Positions 37,583 through 46,824 of a DNA stretch of 64,000 nucleotides are shown one piece after another (position 1 is the stretch's first letter; each line of letters starts with the position of its first letter). The position numbers and the translations under genes are program-made. Below the pieces are notes generated by a model that worked only from the letters and a program-made list of their open reading frames with translations, searched no databases and was not told the origin of the DNA. Origin of the DNA: Paraburkholderia sp. LEh10 (GTDB lineage: Bacteria > Pseudomonadota > Gammaproteobacteria > Burkholderiales > Burkholderiaceae); assembly GCF_017814945.1 (NCBI RefSeq), contig NZ_JAGIPX010000012.1, positions 1 through 64,000 on the forward strand, read 5' to 3'.

Positions 37583-38046
37583 GGTTGGCTCTCCCCTTTG
37601 CCGCCGACTTCGATGATGAATTCGGTGCCGCGCACGCCGAGCGTGGTGGTCGGTGTGCTGTAGTGCACGGCATCGGGATTGGCCTTGCCGAGCTTGCCGT
37701 CCACCACGGCAAGCGAACCGCGCTTGATCGATGCATCGAGCGCGCCTTCATACGTCGTCGTATTGAAGGCGAACCGGTTGAGCTCGAGCGTCGAATTGGC
37801 GCCTTCGGAAAGCAGCGTGTTGTCGCGCAACGTAATGCCGACAGAAGACGCAGGGCCCGTCACGATGCGGTCGTTGCTGAAAATCTCGCTGCCGACGGCC
37901 ACGTCCACCGTTCGCCCCGCCCGTTCGATGTGCGCCGTCCCCTTGACGGTCTTCACGACGCCGATTGAATCGTCGGCCAGCGCATTGACGGCTGGCGTGC
38001 ATCCGAACGCAACAATCAACGCATACTTGATGGCTTCGCTACGCAT
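37579..38046 (-). CDS. Periplasmic FecR-domain protein
   Basis: 155 residues from ATG 38046, which gives a clean signal peptide (cleavage after ALA in VNALADDSIG). The longer frame to 38133 would hide it. The FecR domain covers most of the mature protein: GSEIFSNDRIVTGPASSVGI, then LRDNTLLSEGANSTLELNRF and TPTTTLGVRGTEFIIEV. No cytoplasmic or membrane part remains, so it is not a classical anti-sigma factor. It is the first gene of the operon with the OmpA and CHASE2 genes. Confidence 0.88.
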   Translation of the reverse strand: MRSEAIKYALIVAFGCTPAVNALADDSIGVVKTVKGTAHIERAGRTVDVAVGSEIFSNDRIVTGPASSVGITLRDNTLLSEGANSTLELNRFAFNTTTYEGALDASIKRGSLAVVDGKLGKANPDAVHYSTPTTTLGVRGTEFIIEVGGKGESQP

Positions 38047-38601
38047 GGGCGGCCCCGAAAAACGACGCGATGCTTCCGTGATCGCAGCGAGCATAGCGTT
38101 GTCTGCTGAATCGCTCCGTTCGCTATCGCACAAACGAAGAGGCCGTCGGGCGCGTTCTTTGCATTGGACGCGGGTCGCCTTTGCGGGCTACGCAGCACGC
38201 GCCCCGATTGATGAATTGCGCGCAACACGGTGCGCCCGTAGCGGGTCTTCTGACGGGCGTGCTGCTTCCCGACGTGACGGGGACGCTGCTGAGCCACATC
38301 CGCGATTTACGATGGCAAGCGTCGATATCGGCGTTGCGCCCGCGCTGACGCTTTTATATCAATGGATCGCTCGTCGATTGCGCATGCGTGCGCATCAGCC
38401 GCAAGCGATTGGCGTTGGCCACGCGTCGACTCATCTGATTTCGACGCGAGTTTCGATTGATGCCGCAAGGGCAACACCGTGAGCACGGCTGCGTCACTAC
38501 CGCAACACGCAGCGCCCGCCTACGATGATGACATGCGGCGCATCGCCGTTCACGACATCCGCGAAGCGCCGGTGTTCGCTCATCCTCGCCAGGAGATTTC
38601 A
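38047..38601. other. Divergent intergenic region, no supported gene
   Basis: About 555 bases between the FecR operon and the AhpD-like gene. Open frames up to about 90 codons occur on both strands without recognisable motifs or ribosome sites. It should hold the two divergent promoters. I could not pick convincing -35/-10 pairs. Confidence 0.4.
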
Positions 38602-39081
38602 ATGACGCAGCGTATCAACTACATTCAACAATCGCCGGAGTTGTTCAAGAAGTTTCTTGAGTTCAGCAACCTGCTGAACGAATGTGCGCTCGAAGAAACG
38701 ACCCGCCACCTCGTTTCGATCCGCGCATCGCAGATCAACGGCTGTGGCTTCTGCGTCGACATGCATGTGAAGGAAGCGCGCATTCACGGTGAGCGCGAGC
38801 TGCGCCTCCATCACGTTGCGATATGGCGCGACTCGACGCTCTTCTCAGCGCGCGAACGTGCTGCGCTCGAATGGACGGAAGCGCTGACGAAGCTGTCCCA
38901 TCATGGCGTGTCCGACGCGATCTATGACCTCGTGCGCGCCGAATTCTCCGAGAAGGAACTCTCGGACCTGACGTTCGACGTGGTGAAGATCAACGGCTGG
39001 AACCGCGCGAACGTCGCGTTCAGAACCGTGCCGGGTTCGGCCGACAAGGCATTCGGCCTGGAAAAGGCGAACCTCGCCTGA
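38602..39081 (+). CDS. AhpD-like carboxymuconolactone decarboxylase family protein
   Basis: 159 residues from ATG 38602 with AGGAG upstream. The AhpD core motif is present: INGCGFCVDMHVKEARIHGE, with Cys48, Cys51 and His55 forming the redox-active E-x-x-C-x-x-C-x-x-x-H type site. LSARERAALEWTEALT follows as usual. Such proteins reduce peroxides or peroxiredoxins. Unlike PcaC at 7049 it has the CxxC pair, so it is not a lactone decarboxylase. The cupin gene follows after 65 bases on the same strand. Confidence 0.9.
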   Translation: MTQRINYIQQSPELFKKFLEFSNLLNECALEETTRHLVSIRASQINGCGFCVDMHVKEARIHGERELRLHHVAIWRDSTLFSARERAALEWTEALTKLSHHGVSDAIYDLVRAEFSEKELSDLTFDVVKINGWNRANVAFRTVPGSADKAFGLEKANLA

Positions 39082-39146
39082 GCGATCGGGCTCGTTCGCC
39101 TCCATCTTGGGCCCGCGCGCGGGCCATGTCATTTGGGATGCACATC

Positions 39147-39554
39147 ATGTTCCGCTTGAAAAACATCGCAATCGCAATGCTCGTCGCCGCGGGCGCATTG
39201 ATCGGCGACGCACAGGCCGCGGCGCCCGAGGCCATCGTCACACCGCTGATGACAAAGCCGCTCGACGACTATCCAGGCAAGGAAAGCCTGATGATCATGG
39301 TCGAGTATCCGCCCGGCGCGGTCGATCCCGTGCACCGGCATCATGCGCATGCGTTCGTCTATGTGCTGGAAGGAACGATCGTGATGCAGGTCAAGGGCGG
39401 CAACGAAGTGACGCTGAAGCCGGGACAAACCTTCTATGAAGGCCCGAACGACGTGCACACGGTCGGACGCAACGCAAGCCAGACCCAGCCCGCGAAGTTC
39501 ATTGTGCTGCTGCTGAAGGACAAGGGCGCGCCTGTGCTCGTGCCGGAGAAATAG
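39147..39554 (+). CDS. Exported cupin protein
   Basis: 135 residues from ATG 39147 (in-frame ATGs at 39126 and 39138 are alternatives). The signal peptide ends AQA|AAP. A single cupin domain has both motifs: PVHRHHAHAFVYVLEGTI (metal histidines and Glu) and PGQTFYEGPNDVHTVGRN. It is probably a periplasmic metal-binding protein. It follows the AhpD-like gene on the same strand, suggesting a shared transcript and a redox role, which is inference. Confidence 0.85.
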   Translation: MFRLKNIAIAMLVAAGALIGDAQAAAPEAIVTPLMTKPLDDYPGKESLMIMVEYPPGAVDPVHRHHAHAFVYVLEGTIVMQVKGGNEVTLKPGQTFYEGPNDVHTVGRNASQTQPAKFIVLLLKDKGAPVLVPEK

Positions 39555-39616
39555 GCGGGGCAACGCGTGCGCCGCAAGCAGACGGATCGAACGCACAAGC
39601 GCAACCTGGCGCTCGC

Positions 39617-39642
39617 GACGGGAGCGGACACAGGCTCCCGTC
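39617..39642. terminator. Hairpin between convergent genes
   Basis: GACGGGAGC and GCTCCCGTC form a perfect 9-bp stem with an 8-base loop. It lies between the cupin stop (39554) and the denD stop (39662), which converge here. There is no T run, so it is only a possible bidirectional terminator. Confidence 0.4.
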
Positions 39643-39661
39643 GAGTCGAACGCAAACCGCG

Positions 39662-40645
39662 CTACGCGATCTTCCCGCCCATTTCGTCGTCGATATAGGC
39701 GCGCACGATATCGTTGAACGACGCATCGCCTTGCAGGCCGAGCCGCGCCGCGCGCGAGATATCCCAACGCGCCGGCCAGCTGCCGACGATCTTCTCGACG
39801 CGCTCATCCGCCTGCCATTCGATGCGCGCGGCAACGGCGTCGCCCGCCACTTCGCGCAGCGCCGCGATCATTTCGTCGACCGTGACGGACACGCCCGGCA
39901 GATTCACCGTGCGCCGGTTGCCGAGCGCGGCTGCGTCGATCTCGCAGCCCGCCACGAGGCATTCGACTGCCTTGCGCGGCGACAGCAGCCACAGACGCGT
40001 CGCGCCGCTCACGGGGCACACCGCCTTCTCGCCATTCAGCGGCTCGCGAATGATGCCGCTTGCAAACGACGACGCGGCCGCATTCGGCTTGCCGGGCCGC
40101 ACGCTGATGGTCGGCAGGCGCAGCACGCGGCCATCGACGAAACCGCGCCGCGCATAGTCGTTGAGCAGCAGCTCGGCCATCGCCTTTTGCGCGCCATACG
40201 ACGACTGCGGATTCAGTGCCGTCTCGTCGAGCACGACAGCAGGCAGGTCGCCGCCATACACCGCGACGGAACTCGTGAACACGACGCGCGGCCGGTGCCC
40301 GCGCATCCGGCATACGTCGAGCAGCAGCCGCGACGCGTCGAGATTGATGCGCATGCCCAGATCGAAGTCGGCCTCCGCCTGGCCGCTGACGATGGCGGCG
40401 AGGTGGAAGATCGCGTCCGTCTTATCGTCGATCATGCGTTCGAGCACACTGCGCTCGGCAATATCACCGACTTCGACGCGCACGCGCCTGTCGTCGGGAC
40501 CGGGCGCTGCCACGACATCAAGCAACACCAGTTCGGTGATCGGCTGACGTTGCCCGTCAGCGCCCGTCAGTTCGCCGCGCGCGAGCAGCGCGCGCGCCAG
40601 CCGCTGGCCAAGAAATCCCGCGCCGCCTGTGATCAGTACTTTCAT
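39662..40645 (-). CDS. denD: D-erythronate dehydrogenase
   Basis: 327 residues, extended short-chain dehydrogenase/epimerase fold. NAD motif GGAGFLGQ is at residues 7-14, with the catalytic Ser in FTSSVAVYGGD and Tyr-x-x-x-Lys in SSYGAQKAM. It oxidises D-erythronate at C2 to 2-oxo-tetronate, the entry step of D-erythronate use. It is the last gene of the tetronate operon, 63 bases after otnI. The operon context identifies it among many similar epimerase-like proteins. Confidence 0.9.
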   Translation of the reverse strand: MKVLITGGAGFLGQRLARALLARGELTGADGQRQPITELVLLDVVAAPGPDDRRVRVEVGDIAERSVLERMIDDKTDAIFHLAAIVSGQAEADFDLGMRINLDASRLLLDVCRMRGHRPRVVFTSSVAVYGGDLPAVVLDETALNPQSSYGAQKAMAELLLNDYARRGFVDGRVLRLPTISVRPGKPNAAASSFASGIIREPLNGEKAVCPVSGATRLWLLSPRKAVECLVAGCEIDAAALGNRRTVNLPGVSVTVDEMIAALREVAGDAVAARIEWQADERVEKIVGSWPARWDISRAARLGLQGDASFNDIVRAYIDDEMGGKIA

Positions 40646-40708
40646 GTTCCCGTTGTCCCTCTGTGTGTCCGTCTGTCGAATGCGCGTGCACGCCGTTCAC
40701 GAATGCGC

Positions 40709-41497
40709 TCAGCCGCGCGGCTTCACGTACGGCCTGATCCAGCCGAGCCCCGCCGACGTGCCCGCGCGCGGCCGGTATTCGCAGCCGATCCAGCCTTCGT
40801 AGCCGAGTTCGTCGATCAGCGCGAACAGATACGGATAATTCACTTCGCCGAGATCCGGCTCGTGCCGCTCGGGCACGCCCGCAATCTGTATATGGCCGAT
40901 GCGCGGCATGTCGCGCTTGAGCTTCATCGCGAGATCGCCTTCGACGATCTGACAGTGATAGCAATCGAACTGCACCTGCAGGTTCGCCGCGCCGACTTCC
41001 GCGCAGATGGCCTGCGCGTCGTCCTGCCGGTTCAGAAAGAAGCCGGGAATATCGCGCGTGTTGATCGGCTCGATCACCACGGTGATGCCGTCCGCCTGCG
41101 CGGTCTTCGCGGCATACGCGAGATTCTGCAGATACACGTCGCGATGCGCGGCGCGCGACTCGTCCTGTCTGATCAGCCCCGCCATCACGTGCAGCTTCTT
41201 GTTGCCGAGCACGCGCGCGTATTCGAGGCCGGTATCGACACTGCGGCGAAACTCGTCTTCGCGGCCCGGCAACGACGCGATGCCGCGCTCGCCTGCCGCC
41301 CAGTCGCCCGGCGGCGCATTGAAGAGCGCCTGCGTGAGCCCGTGCTCGTCGAGACGCGCCTTCAGGTCGGCGGCAGGGAATTCATAAGGGAACAGAAACT
41401 CCACGGCCTCGAAGCCGTCGCGCGCCGCAGCGCCGAAACGGTCGAGGAACGCGTGTTCGTTGTACATCATCGTCAGATTGGCGGCGAAGCGAGGCAT
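40709..41497 (-). CDS. otnI: 2-oxo-tetronate isomerase
   Basis: 262 residues, hydroxypyruvate isomerase-like TIM barrel. Conserved metal-binding Glu residues are in [14 protein letters not shown] and in [12 protein letters not shown]; the His is in [14 protein letters not shown]. It converts 2-oxo-tetronate to 3-oxo-tetronate so that OtnK can phosphorylate it. It lies between the MFS gene and denD in the same direction. A true hydroxypyruvate isomerase (Hyi) is the alternative, but the full otn gene set argues against it. Confidence 0.9.
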   Translation of the reverse strand: MPRFAANLTMMYNEHAFLDRFGAAARDGFEAVEFLFPYEFPAADLKARLDEHGLTQALFNAPPGDWAAGERGIASLPGREDEFRRSVDTGLEYARVLGNKKLHVMAGLIRQDESRAAHRDVYLQNLAYAAKTAQADGITVVIEPINTRDIPGFFLNRQDDAQAICAEVGAANLQVQFDCYHCQIVEGDLAMKLKRDMPRIGHIQIAGVPERHEPDLGEVNYPYLFALIDELGYEGWIGCEYRPRAGTSAGLGWIRPYVKPRG

Positions 41498-41571
41498 CGA
41501 AGCAACTCCTTATCTATCTATCGGACGAAGGCCGCATGCGCAGTGCGACCGGCCTTCGTGCAAATGGGCGT

Positions 41572-42909
41572 TTAGCGGTTCACGAGACGCGCGGGCGTCA
41601 GCCACACGGCGAGCGCGCCGATCACCAGCATCGCGGCCAGCACGTACATGCCGGACTGCGTGCTATGCGTCACGTCTTTAAGATAGCCGATCATGTACGG
41701 GCTCGCGAAACCCGCGAGATTGCCGATCGAATTGATGATCGCAATGCCCGCCGCCGCCGTCGCGCCCGACATGAACGCCGTCGGCAGCGACCAGAAGAGG
41801 GGAGCGCAGGTCAGCACGCCCGCCGCCGCAACCGACAGGAACGCGATCGACACAGCTGTGTTGTTCACGAACGAAGCCGCAACCGTGAAGCCGACTGCGC
41901 CCGCAAGCGCCGGGCCGATCAGATGCCAGCGCCGTTCGCGATACTTGTCCGCGCTGCGGCCCATCACGTTCATCACGACGATCGCGACGAGAAACGGAAT
42001 TGCGCTCAGCAGGCCGATTTCGAATGCGCCCGTCACGCCCGTCGACTTGACGAGCGTCGGCATCCAGAACGTCAGCCCGTATTGGCCCGTGACGAACGCA
42101 AAGTAGATCAGCGACATCCACCACGTACGCGGATCGCGAAACACCGCGCCGACCGAATGGGTCTTTGCTTTTTCGTGCGGCTGCGCGGCGATTTCATCGG
42201 CGAGCAGCTTTTTCTCGCGCGGCGTGAGCCATTTCGCACCCGCAATGCCGTTGTCGAGATAAAGAATCGTCGCGATGCCGACTGCGATCGCGGGCAACGC
42301 TTCGATCAGGAACATCCATTGCCAGCCGGCGAAGCCATGATGCGAATCGAACGTCTGCATGATCCAGCCCGACAGCGGATTGCCGAAGATGCCCGACACG
42401 GGAATCGCCGACATGAACACCGCGATGATCTTCGCGCGCCGATGAGACGGATACCAGTAAGTCAGATACAGAATCACGCCCGGATAGAAGCCCGCTTCGG
42501 CGAGACCAAGCAGAAAGCGCAACGCATAGAACTGCGTCGGCGTCTTCACGAACACGAAGAGCGCGGAAATCAGGCCCCACGTGATCATGATCCGCGCAAT
42601 CCAGATGCGCGCGCCGAGCTTGTGCATCAGGATATTGCTCGGCAGCTCGAACAGGAAGTAGCCGATGAAGAAAACGCCCGCGCCGAGCCCGAACACGGTC
42701 TCGCTGAAGGCGAGGTCCTGCGCCATCTGCAGTTTCGCAAAGCCCACGTTGACGCGGTCCAGATACGCGACCACGTAGCACAGCATCAGAAACGGCACGA
42801 TGCGCCAGAACACCTTGCGATAGGTGCGGTCGAGTTCCGCCGCGCCGGGTTGCCCGGCCGCGTCGGCGGTTGCAGCAGGGCGTACGGATGCTGCCTGATA
42901 GCTTGTCAT
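41572..42909 (-). CDS. MFS transporter (ACS family), probable tetronate uptake
   Basis: 445 residues from ATG 42909, preceded by AAGGAG. Anion:cation symporter family: YVVAYLDRVNVGFAKLQM is the characteristic first-helix motif, followed by LFELPSNILMHKLGARIWIA and RFLLGLAEAGFYPGVI. Twelve membrane segments are expected. Its place inside the otn/den/ltn operon suggests uptake of D-erythronate and L-threonate by proton symport, which is inference from context. Confidence 0.9.
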   Translation of the reverse strand: MTSYQAASVRPAATADAAGQPGAAELDRTYRKVFWRIVPFLMLCYVVAYLDRVNVGFAKLQMAQDLAFSETVFGLGAGVFFIGYFLFELPSNILMHKLGARIWIARIMITWGLISALFVFVKTPTQFYALRFLLGLAEAGFYPGVILYLTYWYPSHRRAKIIAVFMSAIPVSGIFGNPLSGWIMQTFDSHHGFAGWQWMFLIEALPAIAVGIATILYLDNGIAGAKWLTPREKKLLADEIAAQPHEKAKTHSVGAVFRDPRTWWMSLIYFAFVTGQYGLTFWMPTLVKSTGVTGAFEIGLLSAIPFLVAIVVMNVMGRSADKYRERRWHLIGPALAGAVGFTVAASFVNNTAVSIAFLSVAAAGVLTCAPLFWSLPTAFMSGATAAAGIAIINSIGNLAGFASPYMIGYLKDVTHSTQSGMYVLAAMLVIGALAVWLTPARLVNR

Positions 42910-43063
42910 GCACTGTCTCCTTCGGATGGCGCCGGTTGCGGGCCGCCCGCTTCGCATTGAGCGGCCCTCCAGCTTTTTTGCCTGGTTAAGTGATACGAAA
43001 TCAGTGGAAAGAAATCCGCGACCCTGGCGGACCTGTTGAATCCCGATAGCCTCGTGCGCCCGA

Positions 43064-43732
43064 TTACCAGCGCGCGCCGAACACCGCGCGCAACTCCTCG
43101 AGCGCGGCCTCGTCGAGAGGCGCCGGGCGTGGATTCGTCATCAGCCACAAGCGCGCCGTCTCTTCCAGTTCTTCGAGCGCATACGAAGCCTGCGACACCG
43201 AGCGCTCCCAGACGACGGGCCCGAGCCTTTCGAGCAGCACGCCGCGCACGCTGTCCGCGAGTTCCGCGATGCGCTGCGCGACCTGCGGATCGCCGGGACG
43301 TTGATAGCGAATCAGCGGAATATGGCCGACCTTCATCACGTAGTAAGGCGTGATGGGCGGCAGCACGTCCGCTTCACTCCATACGCCGGCGAGCGTCAGC
43401 GCGACGAGATGCGTCGAATGCGTGTGCACGATGCCGCGCGCGTCGCGATTGCGCTCGTAGACGCCGCGATGCAACGCGAGCGTCTTCGACGGCTTGCCGC
43501 CCGATACGGCATTGCCCGCCAGATCGACCTTCGCGATCTGCGAAGGGTCGAGGCGGCCGAGACACGCGTCCGTCGGCGTGATCAGCCAGCCGTCGTCGAG
43601 GCGCGCGCTGATGTTGCCCGCGCTGCCGACGGTATAGCCGCGCGCGTACAGGCTCGCGCCCGTCACGCAGATTTCCTCGCGGATTTTCGCTTCGCCGCTG
43701 CTATGGATGGCAGGTGACGCGCCAGCGTTCAT
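43064..43732 (-). CDS. otnC: 3-oxo-tetronate 4-phosphate decarboxylase
   Basis: 222 residues, class II aldolase/adducin family. Zinc-binding histidines are visible in GIVHTHSTHLVAL, the conserved Glu in ERSVSQASYALEELEE and NISARLDDGWLITPT in the N-terminal half. It decarboxylates 3-oxo-tetronate 4-phosphate to dihydroxyacetone phosphate. Its start overlaps the otnK stop by 4 bases. It belongs to the OtnC branch by context rather than to fuculose-phosphate aldolase. Confidence 0.9.
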   Translation of the reverse strand: MNAGASPAIHSSGEAKIREEICVTGASLYARGYTVGSAGNISARLDDGWLITPTDACLGRLDPSQIAKVDLAGNAVSGGKPSKTLALHRGVYERNRDARGIVHTHSTHLVALTLAGVWSEADVLPPITPYYVMKVGHIPLIRYQRPGDPQVAQRIAELADSVRGVLLERLGPVVWERSVSQASYALEELEETARLWLMTNPRPAPLDEAALEELRAVFGARW

Positions 43733-45042
43733 TGCGCTTCTCCTTCCAGATGACGAAGCGCCTTGGCGAAGAAATCGACAGCACCGAAGTTGCCCGACTT
43801 GAGCGCGAGCGCAAGCGGCGCAGCGCCGATCGTCGCGGTGGCGGGCACGCCCGGATCGATCTGCTTGCCGATGCGCAGCATCTGCACGCCAAGCGCCTGC
43901 ACCACTGCGCCCGATGTCTCGCCGCCCGCGACGACGAACTTGCGCACGCCGAGATCGTGCAGACCGCGCGCAATCGACGCGAGCGTGCGCTCGACCAGTT
44001 CCCCCGCCTGAGCCACGCCGAGTTCGCGTTGCGTCGCCTTCACTTCATCCGGTGAAGCCGTCGCGTAGATCAGCACGGGCTGCGGCTGGGCCGCGTTCAT
44101 GTGCTCGCGCGCGAACGCCAGCGCCTGTTCGACGACAGGTTCGCCGCGCGCCGCAGCGAGCGGATCGATGCGAAACGCGGGCCGCGTGTCGCGCCATGCG
44201 GCGACCTGCGCATTCGTCGCTTTCGATGCGCTGCCCGCCAGCACCGCTGACGCGCCTTCGACGCGCGGCAGTTCGCCCGCATTCGCCGCATCGGCGAGCA
44301 GGCCCGCGCGGCGGAAGTTCGCCGGCAAGCCGAGCGCGACGCCCGAGCCGCCCGTGATCAGCGGTAGATCCGCGCACGCTTCGCCGAGCGTGTAGAGATC
44401 GTGGTCCGAAACGGCGTCGGCGATGGCCATGCGCACGCCGTCGCGCTTCAATGCATCGACGGATGCGCGCACCGCGCCCGCGCCTTGCGCAAGCGCGTCG
44501 TAACGCACGAGGCCGACTTTCGATTGCGTCTGCCGTTGCAGCACGCGCACGAGATTCGCGTCCTTCATCGGCGTCAACGGATGATGCTCCATGCCCGATT
44601 CGTTCAGCAGCACGTCGCCGACGAACAGATGCCCGCGGTAGATTGTGCGGCCGTTCTCCGGAAATGCCGGGCATGCGATGGTGAACGGCGCATCGCCCGC
44701 CGGGGACAGCGCATCGAGCAACGCATCGGCGACGGGGCCGATGTTGCCCGCATCGGTCGAATCGAACGTCGAGCAGTATTTGAAGAAGAACTGGCGGCAG
44801 CCCTGTGCGCGCAGCCATTCGAGCGCGGCGAGCGATTGCGCGACGGCATCGGCGGCGTCGATGGTGCGCGACTTCAGCGCGACGACCAGCGCATCGGCTT
44901 CGATGCGCGTGCCGGCAGCGGGGACGCCGATCGTCTGGACGGTGCGCATGCCGCCGCGCACCAGCATGTTCGCGAGATCGGTCGCGCCCGTGAAGTCGTC
45001 GGCGATGCAGCCGAGCAAGGGCTTCCTTGCAGCGTTCGTCAT
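43729..45042 (-). CDS. otnK: 3-oxo-tetronate kinase
   Basis: 437 residues, four-carbon acid sugar kinase (DUF1537) family. The N-terminal motif is LGCIADDFTGATDLANMLVRGG. The C-terminal nucleotide-binding motif is KFVVAGGETSGAVVQALGV. It phosphorylates 3-oxo-tetronate with ATP, after which OtnC decarboxylates the product. It is coupled to otnC by a 4-base overlap and follows ltnD after 17 bases. Confidence 0.93.
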   Translation of the reverse strand: MTNAARKPLLGCIADDFTGATDLANMLVRGGMRTVQTIGVPAAGTRIEADALVVALKSRTIDAADAVAQSLAALEWLRAQGCRQFFFKYCSTFDSTDAGNIGPVADALLDALSPAGDAPFTIACPAFPENGRTIYRGHLFVGDVLLNESGMEHHPLTPMKDANLVRVLQRQTQSKVGLVRYDALAQGAGAVRASVDALKRDGVRMAIADAVSDHDLYTLGEACADLPLITGGSGVALGLPANFRRAGLLADAANAGELPRVEGASAVLAGSASKATNAQVAAWRDTRPAFRIDPLAAARGEPVVEQALAFAREHMNAAQPQPVLIYATASPDEVKATQRELGVAQAGELVERTLASIARGLHDLGVRKFVVAGGETSGAVVQALGVQMLRIGKQIDPGVPATATIGAAPLALALKSGNFGAVDFFAKALRHLEGEAQ

Positions 45043-45059
45043 GTCATCGCTCCTCTCGC

Positions 45060-45950
45060 TCAGCGCTTCGCGGGCACATCGATGCCCGGGAAAATCTTGA
45101 TGACGGCGCTATCGTCTTCGCCGCCGTGCCCCGCCGTCGACGCCATCATGAACATCTGATGCGCCGCCGCCGACAACGGCAGCGGAAACTTCGAACGGCG
45201 CGCGGTATCGAGCACGAGACCGAGATCCTTGACGAAGATATCGACGGCCGACAGCGGCGTGTAGTCGCCGTTGAGAATGTGCGGCACGCGGTTCTCGAAC
45301 ATCCACGAGTTGCCCGCGCTGTGCGTGATCACGTCGTAGAGCGCATCGGGGTCCACGCCTTCGCGCAAGCCGAGCGCCATCGCCTCGGCGGCGGCGGCAA
45401 TGTGCACGCCCGCCAGCAGCTGGTTGATGATCTTCACCTTCGAGCCCGCGCCATGCTGGCCGCCCAGCCGATACACCTTGCCCGCCATCGCGGCGAGTAC
45501 GTCTTCGCACGCGGCATAGGCAGAGTCGGGGCCGGACGTCATCATCGTCATTTCACCGGACGCCGCGCGCGCCGCCCCGCCCGACACGGGCGCATCGAGC
45601 ATCTGAAGTCCGGCGGCTTCGACGCGGCGGCCCAGCTCGATGGCGAAATCGGGCGCCACGGTTGCGCATGCGATCACGACGCCGCCCGGCTTCATCGCGC
45701 CGAGCGCGCCGTTTTCGCCGAACAGCACGGCTTCCGTTTGCGCCGCATTGACGACGAGCGTAACGACGACATCGCACTGCGCGCCGAGTTCGGCGGGGTT
45801 CGCACACGCCTTGCCGCCCGCGGCGACGAACTGGTCGAGCACATCGCGGCGAACGTCGCATGCACGGACGTCGAAGCCGCCGCGCAGCAGCGACCGCGCG
45901 ACGCCCATTCCCATTGCGCCGAGACCAATCACACCGACATTTCTGGACAT
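45060..45950 (-). CDS. ltnD: L-threonate dehydrogenase
   Basis: 296 residues, 3-hydroxyisobutyrate dehydrogenase-like. NAD motif GVIGLGAMGMGVARSLL is at the N-terminus, DAPVSGGAARAASGEMTMM in the substrate region, and the catalytic Lys in GAGSKVKIINQLLAGVHI. It oxidises L-threonate at C2 to 2-oxo-tetronate, the same intermediate made by DenD. The operon therefore takes both epimeric acids. It lies 65 bases after the regulator gene. Confidence 0.92.
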   Translation of the reverse strand: MSRNVGVIGLGAMGMGVARSLLRGGFDVRACDVRRDVLDQFVAAGGKACANPAELGAQCDVVVTLVVNAAQTEAVLFGENGALGAMKPGGVVIACATVAPDFAIELGRRVEAAGLQMLDAPVSGGAARAASGEMTMMTSGPDSAYAACEDVLAAMAGKVYRLGGQHGAGSKVKIINQLLAGVHIAAAAEAMALGLREGVDPDALYDVITHSAGNSWMFENRVPHILNGDYTPLSAVDIFVKDLGLVLDTARRSKFPLPLSAAAHQMFMMASTAGHGGEDDSAVIKIFPGIDVPAKR

Positions 45951-46015
45951 ACTTTCCTCTACGAGAAGGCTTCGGACGACGGCTCGCGCCTGTCGTCCGC
46001 AAGCGCGTGATGGGT

Positions 46016-46720
46016 TCAGCGGATACCGGCTTCGGCGAGCCGGCGTGCCGCGTTGTACATGTGCGTCTGCGCTGCGTTGCGCGCCGCCATCGGATCGCCC
46101 GCGCGGATCGCGGCGACGATCGCCGCGTGCTCGTCGCGCACCTGGCGGGAAAAGTCTTCGCGCAGCGCCTCGTTGCGGCGCGTGACCACCGTGCCCGCTT
46201 CGAGGTACTGGTTGAGGAACGTGAGCGTCTTCAGGAAATACGGATTGCCCGTCACGGCAGCGATCGCGCGATGAAACGCGACGTCTTCAGCGACACCGTC
46301 GCGGCCTTCGGCAACCGCTTCGTCGATCTTTCTGAGCGCGGCGTCGATGGCCACCATATCGGCGTCGGTGCGGCGCATTGCGGCCTCTGCCGCGACTTCG
46401 GCTTCGATCGCGCGGCGCAGCGCGAGTATCTGCAGCACCGAGCCGCCTTCCATCGCCTCCGCGTAGTCGATCCGCAGCGGACGGATCGCGCCGTGCACGG
46501 ACACGTACACGCCGCTGCCCTGGCGCGGCTCGACCACGCCTTCGTTCTTCAGCCGCGAGATCGCCTCGCGGATCACCGTGCGGCTCACGCCGAACTCCTG
46601 CGCGAGCACGGCTTCTGTCGGCAGCTTGCCGCCGCGCGCGAACGCGCCCTTGTCGATCTGCGCGAGCAGTTGCTGGGCGACCGTCTCGCTGAGCGCCTTG
46701 TTGGGTATCTTCTCGAACAT
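46016..46720 (-). CDS. GntR/FadR-family regulator of the tetronate operon
   Basis: 234 residues. HTH: GGKLPTEAVLAQEFGVSRTV followed by IREAISRLKNEGVVEPRQGSG. The C-terminal FCD ligand domain includes AEVAAEAAMRRTDADM and VAFHRAIAAVTGNPYF. It is the first gene of the ltnD-otnK-otnC-MFS-otnI-denD block and is transcribed with it. It is probably an autoregulating repressor released by a tetronate or pathway intermediate. Confidence 0.9.
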   Translation of the reverse strand: MFEKIPNKALSETVAQQLLAQIDKGAFARGGKLPTEAVLAQEFGVSRTVIREAISRLKNEGVVEPRQGSGVYVSVHGAIRPLRIDYAEAMEGGSVLQILALRRAIEAEVAAEAAMRRTDADMVAIDAALRKIDEAVAEGRDGVAEDVAFHRAIAAVTGNPYFLKTLTFLNQYLEAGTVVTRRNEALREDFSRQVRDEHAAIVAAIRAGDPMAARNAAQTHMYNAARRLAEAGIR

Positions 46721-46724
46721 ATCA

Positions 46725-46763
46725 GCAAATTTGCCATGTCATAGGGTCATCATACAAATTTGC
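46725..46763. promoter_or_regulatory. Repeated CAAATTTGC elements ahead of the tetronate operon
   Basis: GCAAATTTGC (46725-46734), a perfect 10-base palindrome, lies 4 bases before the regulator ATG. CAAATTTGC recurs at 46755-46763. The two copies are 30 bases apart, centre to centre about three helical turns, as expected for cooperative binding by a dimeric regulator. They may be operators for the GntR protein they precede. Confidence 0.45.
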
Positions 46764-46824
46764 GAAAGCGAATGGGCAGTGGGGCAAACCCTAAAAACGT
46801 CGATGAAGCGGAGCTACCCCCAAA

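Noticed and set aside
39731..41575. Plus-strand open frame of 614 codons
   Set aside because: Antisense across denD and otnI; its translation has no family features.
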